From: Parvularcula sp038745625
Lineage (GTDB): Bacteria; Pseudomonadota; Alphaproteobacteria; Caulobacterales; Parvularculaceae
NCBI GenBank assembly: GCA_038745625.1
Contig: JBCDLG010000014.1
Span: 1-40,694, forward strand
Length of the DNA stretch: 40,694 bases
Reading direction: 5' to 3'
In this document: one piece after another, positions 8,584-15,801 of the stretch
How positions within the stretch are numbered: position 1 is the stretch's first letter
Layout of the letters: each line of letters starts with the position of its first letter
Notes under the pieces: model-generated
What the model was told of the DNA's origin: nothing
What the model saw: only the letters and a program-made list of their open reading frames with translations
Databases searched by the model: none
Made by a program: the position numbers and the translations under genes

Positions 8584-8992
8584 ATCGCTTTGGCTGCACC
8601 GCTCGGACGAGCAGCCACAAGACAATGATCCCGGCACCGAGCATCGCAATTTGAAGAGGGCTGAGCCCCAGGCTCGTATAGCCCAGCGTGTTCGCGGCAT
8701 AGAGCGAACCCGCATCGAGGATCGCGGCCAAGAGGACCAGCAGCGCGGGCTGGCCCCGATGAAACAGCGTCTGGACGAACGCCACGATCAGCAACGGGCT
8801 TGAAACCGCCAAAAGCGCCGCTGGGACGAGGCCAGCATCCGCATAGCTCGTGATCAGCGGATCGGCGCCTGACAGCAAGTCATAGATGTAAGGGTTGGTG
8901 AACGACGTAATGAACAGCGTCGGCACAATCATGTGGGCAGGCAACGCCAGCAAGACCAGCAGTGCAACGACGAGACGACCAATGAAACGCAT
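8582..8992 (-). CDS. Small multi-pass membrane protein, function unknown
   Basis: I do not recognise a family for this 136-residue hydrophobic protein. It shows about four membrane segments: near residues 4-24, 50-72, 76-96 and 108-130. The short cytoplasmic tail is basic (VRAVQPKR). I placed the start at the ATG at 8992 because GGGGA sits 6 bases upstream; an ATG at 8998 would add two residues. The open frame continues to 9265, but the added part lacks membrane or family character and overlaps the divergent peptidase gene. The gene is transcribed towards prpD, shares a terminator with it, and is divergent from the peptidase gene. Confidence 0.6.
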   Translation of the reverse strand: MRFIGRLVVALLVLLALPAHMIVPTLFITSFTNPYIYDLLSGADPLITSYADAGLVPAALLAVSSPLLIVAFVQTLFHRGQPALLVLLAAILDAGSLYAANTLGYTSLGLSPLQIAMLGAGIIVLWLLVRAVQPKR

Positions 8993-9134
8993 CAACATTC
9001 CCCAGATGTGTTGAACCAATGTCCTGCCACGAAACCGTGCGCCATCCCAGCCTAAAGCGTTCTGCGGTATCGTGCTTGACGAACGCCGCCCGCTGATGCA
9101 CCAAAGACTACGAGTGTAGTCATTGGTGGGCCTC

Positions 9135-10595
9135 ATGCTTAAGATCTCCGGTCTTGTGACAGCCATCCTCACAGCGACCGCCGCAGAACAAACGCCTGTC
9201 GCCCTCTCAGAAGGCGTCACCGTCACACGCGAAGACACGATCTTTGAACGGAGGAACGGTGACACTTATGCCGCCGAAGAGATCAAGATGATGGTGCCAG
9301 CGCGGTGGGGCGTGGACGACAACGCGCAGATGCAGGTCAGCATGATCCGTTTGCCCGCTGTCAATCCGCGCGGCCTTCCCCCGGTGATCTATCTCGCTGG
9401 TGGGCCCGGCGGCTCTGGCACCGGGACGGCGAGGGTTCGGCGTTGGCCGCTTTTTGATGGGATGCGCCAGGTGACGGACGTCATCCTGCTTGATCAGCGC
9501 GGCACAGGAATCTCCGGGCGGCCACGGCGGTGCGTGAGCTCCGTTGGGTTTGGTCCCAGCGATGTTATCGACGAAGACTTGCTCTCGACAAGGACGAATG
9601 AAGCCTTCCGTGAGTGCCTCACGTTTTGGGATGCGGAAGGGATCGATCTTCGCGCTTACACGACGGCAGAGAGTGCGGCCGACATCGCTGCGGTTGCTGA
9701 TCTCTTTGGCGGCAAAGTGAGCCTTGTCGGCATCAGCTACGGTAGCCACCTGGCGCTGGCGACGCTGAAGGCGCATGCGGACAAAATTGACCGTGCGGTG
9801 CTGGTCGGTGTCGAAGGGCTTAACCAGACGGTGAAGCTCCCCGCGCGGGTCGACGACTATCTGGAGCGCTTGCAGGCAGCGGTGGATCAAGATCCCGCAG
9901 CGAAAGAGCGGTATCCGGACATTGTTGCGTTGCTCAATCGTGTCATTACCAACATGGATGATGAGCCCGCGACTGTCGTCACTGCTGAAGTGGATGGCGA
10001 GCCGAAAACGAGGGTCTTCACCGGCGATATGGCGCGTCTTGCGATCAGCTCGTCGGTATCTGACCCATGGGCGGTCCGGAGGCTGCTGGATGCGTTCTGG
10101 CGGGCGGATGAGGAAGGTGACTATCAAGGCTTTGCCCGTTTGGGCGAGCGGGTTCCCGATCAGATATCGCTCGATGCCATGTCGACAGGCATGGACCTCG
10201 CCTCTGGCATCACGCCGCCACGTCTGCGCCGGGTTGAGGCCCAGGCCGAGAAGGCGACGGTGGGGATCACCCATAACTTTCCGATGCCGAGCCTTCTTGA
10301 GGCTGGTGCGGCGTATCAGTTGTCAGACAGCTTCCGGTTCAAACCGCGCGGTGACACGCCGATCCTGGTCTTCTCAGGCACGCTGGATGGCCGCACCTTC
10401 CCCGAGGCGGGCCGTGAAGCAACATCGGGCCTCCGGAAAAACCGCGGCATCGTCACGGTGGAGAACGCGGGCCACAACCTGTTCCTCGACCATCCGGACA
10501 TCATTCCCAGCATTGTGCGGTTCTTGGAGGGCGAGGAGATTCCATCCCAGGACTTGACCGCGGATCTGCCGTCTTTCCTGCCACGCGAGGAGTAG
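9135..10595 (+). CDS. Exported alpha/beta-hydrolase peptidase (TAP/proline iminopeptidase-like)
   Basis: This is a 486-residue secreted alpha/beta hydrolase. A short signal-peptide-like N-terminus (MLKISGLVTAILTATAA) is followed by an oxyanion segment, YLAGGPGGSG, near residue 87-95. The strand DVILLDQRGTGISG follows. The nucleophile elbow is GISYG with Ser at about 201. The C-terminal TAP-like part supplies the acid (FSGTLDGRT) and the base (NAGHNLFLDHP). This pattern fits periplasmic tripeptidyl aminopeptidase or proline iminopeptidase relatives. I chose the ATG at 9135; TTG or GTG codons 9-12 bases earlier are possible. It lies between prpD and prpB, but nothing in its sequence links it to propionate metabolism. 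Confidence 0.88.
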   Translation: MLKISGLVTAILTATAAEQTPVALSEGVTVTREDTIFERRNGDTYAAEEIKMMVPARWGVDDNAQMQVSMIRLPAVNPRGLPPVIYLAGGPGGSGTGTARVRRWPLFDGMRQVTDVILLDQRGTGISGRPRRCVSSVGFGPSDVIDEDLLSTRTNEAFRECLTFWDAEGIDLRAYTTAESAADIAAVADLFGGKVSLVGISYGSHLALATLKAHADKIDRAVLVGVEGLNQTVKLPARVDDYLERLQAAVDQDPAAKERYPDIVALLNRVITNMDDEPATVVTAEVDGEPKTRVFTGDMARLAISSSVSDPWAVRRLLDAFWRADEEGDYQGFARLGERVPDQISLDAMSTGMDLASGITPPRLRRVEAQAEKATVGITHNFPMPSLLEAGAAYQLSDSFRFKPRGDTPILVFSGTLDGRTFPEAGREATSGLRKNRGIVTVENAGHNLFLDHPDIIPSIVRFLEGEEIPSQDLTADLPSFLPREE

Positions 10596-10655
10596 GGGCT
10601 TTGCTTCAAATTCTTGGCCCGTTCGGCATGGACTAGCGGCGCGAGGGGGCCGAAA

Positions 10656-10683
10656 GGGGGCGAAACGATGTAGAGGAGCCCCC
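10656..10683 (+). promoter_or_regulatory. Leader hairpin presenting the prpB ribosome-binding site in its loop
   Basis: GGGGGC (10656-10661) and GCCCCC (10678-10683) are perfect complements. The 16-base loop holds the AGAGGA ribosome-binding site of prpB, whose ATG is at 10687. A second inverted pair just upstream (TTCGGC at 10622 and GCCGAA near 10648) overlaps the same leader, so alternative folds are possible. The pairing is seen; any control of translation is inferred. Confidence 0.35.
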
Positions 10684-10686
10684 GCC

Positions 10687-11598
10687 ATGCTGTTCACAAC
10701 CAAATCCGCAGCCCAAAAACGCGCCGATCTCCGCGAGATGCTTGGCGACGGCAAGCTCCATGCCTTCCCTGGCGCGTTCAACCCGCTCTGTGCGCAAGCC
10801 ATTGAGCGCAAAGGGTTTGACGGCGTTTATGCCTCGGGCGCGGTGATCTCGGCGGATCTCTGCCTGCCTGACGTCGGCATCGCCAACCAGGCCGAATTCG
10901 TGACCCGCGGCCAGCAAATCGCCCGGGTCACTGACCTCCCCACCATTATCGATATCGACACCGGCTTCGGTGAGCCAATGTCTGCCGCCCGCACTGTGCG
11001 CCTGATGGAGGAGGCGGGTCTCGCGGCTTGTCACATTGAAGACCAGTTGATGCCAAAGCGCTGCGGCCATCTCGACGGTAAAGAGGTCGTCGACAAAGAG
11101 GCGATGGTGCAGCGAGTCCGCGCTGCTGCGGCGGGCCGGACCGATCCGAACTTCGTGCTCATCGCCCGCTCGGATGCGCGTGCTGTCGAGGGTCTCGACG
11201 AGGCGATCGATCGGATGAAGGCCTATGTCGATGCCGGTGCCGACATGATCTTCCCCGAGGCGCTCAAAAACGAAAAAGAGTTCGAAATCGTCCGTGACGC
11301 GCTCAATGTGCCGCTCCTCGCGAACATGACGGAGTTCGGGAAGTCCCGTCTCTTTAGCCGGTCGGAGCTGGAGAATTTGGGCTACAACGTCGTGATCTAC
11401 CCGGTGACGACGTTGCGCTTGGCGATGGGTGAAGCGCTCCGCGGCCTTGATCATATCAAGGCCTTTGGCGACCAGAACGGCATTCTCGACAAGATGCAGC
11501 ACCGCCGCGATCTCTATGACTTGTTGCGCTACGAGGATTACAGCGCCTTTGACCAAGACCTCTTCAACTTCGAGGTCGGTGATACGCCGGACGCATGA
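10687..11598 (+). CDS. prpB: Methylisocitrate lyase
   Basis: This 303-residue cytoplasmic enzyme cleaves 2-methylisocitrate to succinate and pyruvate, the last step of the methylcitrate cycle. It belongs to the isocitrate lyase/PEP mutase superfamily. The signature KRCGH, which carries the catalytic Cys, is at residues 124-128. The metal-binding region DIDTGFGE lies at about 89-96, and a conserved FPE follows near 194-196. The length matches PrpB (about 290-305) and is far shorter than glyoxylate-cycle isocitrate lyase. AGGAG lies 8 bases before the ATG. The stop overlaps the start of the ABM-domain gene by four bases (ATGA at 11595), so the two are translationally coupled. Confidence 0.93.
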   Translation: MLFTTKSAAQKRADLREMLGDGKLHAFPGAFNPLCAQAIERKGFDGVYASGAVISADLCLPDVGIANQAEFVTRGQQIARVTDLPTIIDIDTGFGEPMSAARTVRLMEEAGLAACHIEDQLMPKRCGHLDGKEVVDKEAMVQRVRAAAAGRTDPNFVLIARSDARAVEGLDEAIDRMKAYVDAGADMIFPEALKNEKEFEIVRDALNVPLLANMTEFGKSRLFSRSELENLGYNVVIYPVTTLRLAMGEALRGLDHIKAFGDQNGILDKMQHRRDLYDLLRYEDYSAFDQDLFNFEVGDTPDA

Positions 11599-11942
11599 GC
11601 GCGGAACGACCGCAGCTCCCTCAGCCGCCCTACTACGCGGTGATCTTTACCAGCATGAAGAGCGGCGAGGACGCGGCGGGATATGGAGACGCCGCCGAGC
11701 GCATGGTCGCGCTGGCGAAGACCATGCCTGGCTTTCTCGGCTTTGACACAGCCAGCGGCACGAACGGTCTTGGCATCACCGTCAGCTACTGGCGCAGTGA
11801 GGAGGACATCGCCCGTTGGCGCGCTCACCCCGAGCACGCGGCCGCTATTGCTGAGGGCCGGGGCCAGTGGTACCGCTGGTATGAAAGCGTCACGGCAAAA
11901 GTTGAGCGCGCCGTTAGCCATCAGTTACCCAAGGCGACGTGA
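11595..11942 (+). CDS. ABM-domain (antibiotic biosynthesis monooxygenase-like) protein
   Basis: This is a 115-residue protein with the single dimeric alpha/beta domain of the ABM family. The pattern includes YYAVIFTSMKSG, a central MPGFLGFDTASG segment, and SYWRSEEDIARWRAHPEH followed by YRWYESV. Members range from quinone monooxygenases to heme-degrading and detoxifying proteins, so the reaction is not known. It overlaps the prpB stop by four bases and is surely in the same transcript. From memory, ABM proteins of this YWRSEEDIARW type are common free-standing genes in Proteobacteria, so the link to propionate use may be only by co-transcription. Confidence 0.85.
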   Translation: MSAERPQLPQPPYYAVIFTSMKSGEDAAGYGDAAERMVALAKTMPGFLGFDTASGTNGLGITVSYWRSEEDIARWRAHPEHAAAIAEGRGQWYRWYESVTAKVERAVSHQLPKAT

Positions 11943-11996
11943 GGCCTTTTTGCCGCCACGAACCCGCGCTACAGTCTCACAGGTGCGGAGGTGTGG

Positions 11997-12419
11997 ATGG
12001 CGATCTCATCACATTTGATGGCGATGGTCTTGTGGACGGCTGCTGCTGCGGCCCAGCCCGTCGAGGCTGTGGTTGAGCCGGTGGAGCCGATCGAGACGAC
12101 GGTCTTTTTCGACTATGGACGCAATGATCTGGGCCCCGCGGGGCTCCTTCTCGTCCGCGAGATAGCAAGCCGCGCCTTGGCGGCGGGCTACACCAAGGTG
12201 AGCATCGAAGGGCATGCCGATGCCGCTGGCCCTGAAGATCAAAACCTAGCGACTGGGCGAGAGCGCGCCGAGGCGGTGGCATCGGAGCTCATCAAAGCGG
12301 GCTTTCGGGCGCGCTATGTCGAAATTAAGTCCGCCGGTGAGGCCAAGCCGCTGCGGTCTCATGAGGATGAGCGAAGCGAGCCGCTTAACCGCCGCGCGGA
12401 GCTTATTTTTAGCCCCTAA
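11997..12419 (+). CDS. OmpA-like peptidoglycan-binding domain protein, exported
   Basis: This is a 140-residue secreted protein. A signal peptide occupies the first 20 or so residues (hydrophobic run ending WTAAAAAQP). A short Pro/Glu/Val-rich linker follows, then one OmpA C-terminal domain. The domain shows the usual VFFDYGRNDL start, the IEGHADAAGP core (peptidoglycan-contact Asp), the LATGRERAEAV helix with a conserved Arg, and the NRRAELIF end. There is no beta-barrel or lipobox, so it may be a soluble periplasmic wall-binding protein. GGAGG five to six bases before the ATG at 11997 supports this start over the GTG at 11991. It sits between the prpB pair and prpC. Confidence 0.82.
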   Translation: MAISSHLMAMVLWTAAAAAQPVEAVVEPVEPIETTVFFDYGRNDLGPAGLLLVREIASRALAAGYTKVSIEGHADAAGPEDQNLATGRERAEAVASELIKAGFRARYVEIKSAGEAKPLRSHEDERSEPLNRRAELIFSP

Positions 12420-12446
12420 ACAATCGTTCTAAGGGCCCTCCCGTCC

Positions 12447-12475
12447 GTCGGCTTTGCGTGCTAGCCGCAGCCGAC
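12447..12475 (+). promoter_or_regulatory. Hairpin in the prpC leader
   Basis: GTCGGC and GCCGAC pair across an inner TGCG/CGCA stem with a 7-base loop and a two-base bulge, 28 to 48 bases before the prpC ATG. No T-run follows, so an intrinsic terminator for the OmpA-like gene is unlikely. It could instead be a leader structure or a protected mRNA end. The structure is seen; the role is open. Confidence 0.35.
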
Positions 12476-12494
12476 AAGATATAGGGAGTGACTC

Positions 12495-13652
12495 ATGTCC
12501 GATGAGGTGAAGTACGGTCTGGCTGGTGTTTTGGCTGATGACACGGCCGTCTCGAAAGTGGTGCCGGAAACCAATTCGCTGACCTATCGCGGCTATGCCG
12601 TGCAGGACCTTGCGGTGAATGGGAGCTTTGAAGAGACCGCTTACCTCATCTGGAACAGCGAGCTGCCAACGACGGCGCAGCTCGAAGAGTTCCGCGCCAA
12701 AGAGCGGGCCGAGCGCGGCATTTCCCAGGACCTCCATGATGTGATCCGGCGCTACAATCGCGATGCTCACCCCATGGACATGATCCGCAGCTCGCTGAGC
12801 TTTGCGGGCCAAGAGGACAATGACGCCAATCTTGGCTCCGGTATGACGGCGGAGGGTTTTGATGCCCAGGGCCTCTACGACCTCAGTGTTCGGATGTATG
12901 CGCAGATCCCAGAGATGGTCGCGGCGGAATACCGCCATCGGATTGGCAAGGATCCCATCGCGTCGGACCCCTCGCTGACCTGGTCGGAGAACTTCTTCCA
13001 TATGTGTTTCGGCGAGGTGCCTGCGCCGGAGGTGGTGAAGTGCTTTGATGTCTCAATGGTTCTTTATGCGGAGCATTCGTTCAATGCTTCGACTTTTGCC
13101 GCGCGGGTGATCGCGTCGACCACATCCGATATCTATTCGGCCTGCGTCGGCGGCATTGGTGCCCTCAAAGGCCCGCTCCATGGCGGAGCCAATGAGGCTG
13201 TGATGCATATGCTCACCGAGGTCGCGCAACCAGAGAACGCGAGAGAGTGGATGCTCACGGCCCTCAAAGACAAGCGGAAGATCATGGGCTTTGGCCACCG
13301 CGTCTATCGCTCCGGTGACAGCCGCGTTCCGACAATGACGGACTATTTCAGAAAAATGGTCGAGGTTGTGGATACGGATGAGGCCAAGAAGTACTGGGAG
13401 ATCAGCCGTATCCTCGACGACACCATGGTCGAGGCGAAGGGCATCTATCCGAATCTCGATTTTCCAGCGGGTCCTGCCTATTACCTGATGGGTTTCCCGA
13501 TCCCGATGTTCACGCCGCTTTTCGTCATGGCACGGATCACAGGCTGGACGGCCCACGTGATTGAGCAGCTTGGCAACAACAAGCTGATCCGCCCGCTATC
13601 GGCCTATGTTGGCGAAGCGCAGCGTGAGTTTGTGCCTATCGACCAGCGGTGA
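12495..13652 (+). CDS. prpC: 2-methylcitrate synthase
   Basis: This is a 385-residue member of the citrate synthase family that condenses propionyl-CoA with oxaloacetate. The short length (true citrate synthases are about 430) and the presence of prpB and prpD favour methylcitrate synthase. The catalytic residues are in place: His at about 229 in GPLHGGANEAV, His at about 268 in GFGHRVY, and Asp at about 322 in NLDFPAGP. The N-terminus (GLAGVLADDTAVSKV, then VVPETNSLTYRGY) recalls actinobacterial methylcitrate synthases more than E. coli PrpC; this is from memory. GGGAGTG lies upstream of the ATG. Some citrate synthase activity cannot be excluded. Confidence 0.9.
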   Translation: MSDEVKYGLAGVLADDTAVSKVVPETNSLTYRGYAVQDLAVNGSFEETAYLIWNSELPTTAQLEEFRAKERAERGISQDLHDVIRRYNRDAHPMDMIRSSLSFAGQEDNDANLGSGMTAEGFDAQGLYDLSVRMYAQIPEMVAAEYRHRIGKDPIASDPSLTWSENFFHMCFGEVPAPEVVKCFDVSMVLYAEHSFNASTFAARVIASTTSDIYSACVGGIGALKGPLHGGANEAVMHMLTEVAQPENAREWMLTALKDKRKIMGFGHRVYRSGDSRVPTMTDYFRKMVEVVDTDEAKKYWEISRILDDTMVEAKGIYPNLDFPAGPAYYLMGFPIPMFTPLFVMARITGWTAHVIEQLGNNKLIRPLSAYVGEAQREFVPIDQR

Positions 13653-13740
13653 TAGTGTAGCGGTTCGCGTCGTTCTATCCCCTTGAACTTAATGAGAATG
13701 TCTTGATGTCCAAGAACGTTATTTGTGAGGTCTCGAGCCT

Positions 13741-14121
13741 GTGAACACCCGTGCATCCGTGCTGACCCCCGATGGTCCGGCCGTCGTTCTTTCAAGTCTT
13801 TGCATTCTTCATTGCCTGGCACTGCCGGTGCTGGCCTCGTTGGTGCCGACATTGGGCGTGTGGTTCGATCATGAGTGGATCCACCGCGGTCTTGTGCTGC
13901 TGGCGATTCCGTTCACGGCCACAGCCCTGCTCCAGGGCGGGCTGTCCGGGAGAGCATTGGGCTTTGCGATTGGCGCGACCGCCGGCTTGGCGCTTCTCTT
14001 GGCGGCGGCCTTTGTTGAGAGCCTGCACGACAGCGAAGCGCTCCTGACGGTGATCGGCGCGTTGATCCTTGCAAGCGCCCATATTTGGCGGTGGACCATG
14101 CACCGTTCAGCCCGGGGCTAA
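13741..14121 (+). CDS. MerC-like membrane protein
   Basis: This 126-residue membrane protein has about four hydrophobic segments. A conserved CxxHC motif (C21-I-L-H-C25) lies inside the first segment, followed by LALPVL, the hallmark of MerC-domain proteins. MerC proteins bring metal ions across the membrane; outside mer operons they are thought to handle other metals or thiols. No merR or merA gene is nearby, so mercury transport is not implied. The start is a GTG at 13741 with GTGAGG about 10 bases upstream. The upstream 88 bases are A/T-rich and could hold its promoter (TTGAAC at 13683). The following VOC gene continues in the same frame after the TAA. Confidence 0.78.
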   Translation: MNTRASVLTPDGPAVVLSSLCILHCLALPVLASLVPTLGVWFDHEWIHRGLVLLAIPFTATALLQGGLSGRALGFAIGATAGLALLLAAAFVESLHDSEALLTVIGALILASAHIWRWTMHRSARG

Positions 14122-14124
14122 ACA

Positions 14125-14565
14125 ATCAGTCGCCCTCGCTTCCATCTCGCCTTTCCTGTCGATGATTTGGAAGCGGCGCGTAGGTTTTACGGCGGCGTCC
14201 TTCAGTGTTCTGAGGGGCGAGAGGCGCCGGGTCAGTGGATCGACTTCGATTTACGCGGTCACCAGATCGTCACGCATTTTGCGCCTGAGGAATGCGCGGC
14301 TACCAAGACCAATGAGGTCGACGGCCACGGCGTACCGGTCCGGCATTTTGGGCTGATCCTCGAATGGTCGGACTGGGAAGCGTTACGTGACCGGCTGCAG
14401 GCGGCGGATGCGTCCTTCATCATCGCGCCCTATATCCGCTTTGAAGGCAAAGCGGGCGAGCAGGCGACGATGTTCGTCCACGACCCCGCAGGCAACGCGC
14501 TCGAGTTCAAGGCGTTCCGCGATGACCATATGGTCTTCGCCAAAACGCTGATGGAGAACGAATGA
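14125..14565 (+). CDS. VOC (glyoxalase/bleomycin resistance) family protein, unusual start
   Basis: This is a roughly 146-residue vicinal-oxygen-chelate domain protein. The family start SRPRFHLAFPVDDLEAARRFYGGVL is fully preserved from 14128. It holds the first metal-ligand His (residue 7), with a second His in VRHFGLIL and the Glu ligand in GNALEF. No ATG, GTG or TTG comes before this segment: the codon at the expected Met position is ATC (14125-14127), and the first standard-type start is a TTG at 14167, which would remove the first strand and the first His. I therefore annotate from ATC. The frame is also continuous with the MerC gene apart from its TAA. The substrate is unknown. It overlaps the next gene by four bases. 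Confidence 0.75.
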   Translation: MSRPRFHLAFPVDDLEAARRFYGGVLQCSEGREAPGQWIDFDLRGHQIVTHFAPEECAATKTNEVDGHGVPVRHFGLILEWSDWEALRDRLQAADASFIIAPYIRFEGKAGEQATMFVHDPAGNALEFKAFRDDHMVFAKTLMENE

Positions 14566-14846
14566 TGGATATTCAGCGTCAGGAAGACGACAGTAAAGGT
14601 CGCTATCATGTGACCATTGATGGGCACACAGCGGAAATGACCTATTCCCGTGCCGGCGAGAGCATGATCATCATTGATCACACCGCTGTGCCCGACGGAT
14701 TGCGCGGGCGGGGCGTTGGGGTGGCTCTGGTCGAGCGCGGTGTCGAGGACGCAAGGGCGGAGGGCCGGAAAATCCTGCCCCTCTGCCCCTACGCGAAAGC
14801 ACAGATCGCGAAGCATCCAGAGTGGCAGGACGTTCTGTCCGCATAG
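14562..14846 (+). CDS. Small GNAT-family N-acetyltransferase (YjdJ type)
   Basis: This is a 94-residue protein of the short GNAT group in which the domain is reduced to the acetyl-CoA-binding core. The pyrophosphate-binding loop reads LRGRGVGVALVERGVEDAR (about residues 47-65). It is followed by ILPLCPYAKAQIAKHPEWQDVL, which is diagnostic for the YjdJ/Gtn-like type. It starts inside the VOC stop codon (ATGATGG at 14562-14568; either ATG could serve), so it is translationally coupled to that gene. The substrate is unknown. It ends 29 bases before the convergent SDR gene. Confidence 0.88.
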   Translation: MMDIQRQEDDSKGRYHVTIDGHTAEMTYSRAGESMIIIDHTAVPDGLRGRGVGVALVERGVEDARAEGRKILPLCPYAKAQIAKHPEWQDVLSA

Positions 14847-14875
14847 GATGTTTGGCCGGGTAGTTTGCCAGGCGC

Positions 14876-15619
14876 TTACATTTCCTGAGCGGTGGGCCTG
14901 ATAACCATCTCGTTCACATCCACGTCGCTTGGTTGCTCGATCGCGTAAGCCACGGCCCGAGCAATCGAATCCGAGCCGATGGCGACCGATCCGTACATAT
15001 CGCCCATCGCCGACGCGCTTTTGGGGTGCTTCGTGCCCTGAACAAGTTCGGTGTCCACCATGCCGGGTTCGATCGTCGTGACACGGATGTCTTTGCCGAC
15101 CTCCATGCGAACGCCTTCGCCGATGGCACGAACTGCGAACTTCGTTCCGCAATAAACGGCCCCGCCTCGGAAGACCTTGAGCCCCGCAGTTGATGCGATG
15201 TTGATAATGTGCCCGCTCTTTTGTTCTCGGAACAAAGGCAAGGAGGCGGCCACGCCGTAGAGAACACCCTTCACATTGATATCAATCATGCGGTCCCACT
15301 CATCAACACGCAGGGCGCTCATCGGTGCGATCGCCATGAGGCCAGCATTGTTGACCATCACATCGATGCGTCCAAAAGTTGTGATCGCCTTTTGAACGAG
15401 GGCATCGACGTCTTCGCGCACCGTGACGTCGCAAACAGTGTAGTCGGCCTCGCCGCCTTGGGCGCGAATGTCTCCGGCAATGCTTTTGAGGTTGTCCTCA
15501 CGGCGGGCCCCTAGGACCACTTTGGCACCCAGTTGGGCCAGATGGCGCGCCATGGCTTCGCCAAGACCGCTGCTGGCTCCTGTGATAACGACGACCTTGT
15601 TCTCAATGTTGTTGCTCAT
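14876..15619 (-). CDS. SDR family oxidoreductase
   Basis: This is a 247-residue classical short-chain dehydrogenase/reductase. The NADP/NAD-binding TGASSGLG is at residues 13-20. The NNAG motif is at 90-93, the catalytic Ser in NIASTAG at about 143, and Y156-x3-K160 in YCGTK. The run ARRED after the second strand (about residues 38-42) suggests NADPH preference. The overall form is close to YdfG-type reductases of small hydroxy acids or carbonyls, but the substrate is not known. AGGAGA lies about 11 bases before the ATG at 15619. It is divergent from a TetR-family gene, and the 182-base gap holds a palindrome, so it is probably that regulator's target. Confidence 0.92.
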   Translation of the reverse strand: MSNNIENKVVVITGASSGLGEAMARHLAQLGAKVVLGARREDNLKSIAGDIRAQGGEADYTVCDVTVREDVDALVQKAITTFGRIDVMVNNAGLMAIAPMSALRVDEWDRMIDINVKGVLYGVAASLPLFREQKSGHIINIASTAGLKVFRGGAVYCGTKFAVRAIGEGVRMEVGKDIRVTTIEPGMVDTELVQGTKHPKSASAMGDMYGSVAIGSDSIARAVAYAIEQPSDVDVNEMVIRPTAQEM

Positions 15620-15766
15620 GGCTGGCTCAATCTCCTGCTCGTGACGGTCCGATTGCAGGGCTTGTACAACGAGGCCGGTGGCGACGCTAACGGCCTGGGC
15701 AGCCAGAACACGATCCGTACACACGTCATCCATGGTTATTGGACAGCTCCCAGTTTTCGCGCCGAA

Positions 15767-15781
15767 CTTGACAGTGTCTAG
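15767..15781. promoter_or_regulatory. Palindromic candidate operator in the SDR/TetR divergent region
   Basis: CTTGACAGTGTCTAG is a 15-bp near-perfect palindrome with a single mismatched pair. It overlaps a TTGACA -35-like hexamer (15768-15773) and lies 21 bases before the TetR gene's ATG. Palindromes in the space between a TetR regulator and a divergent enzyme gene are the usual operators of this family. The site is seen; binding is inferred. Confidence 0.45.
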
Positions 15782-15801
15782 ATTGGCGCTAAGGTCACCC
15801 A

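Noticed and set aside
13706..13744. Twelve-codon frame overlapping the MerC-like gene's GTG, a possible leader peptide
   Set aside because: No ribosome-binding site, and length within chance; only the one-frame overlap is suggestive.
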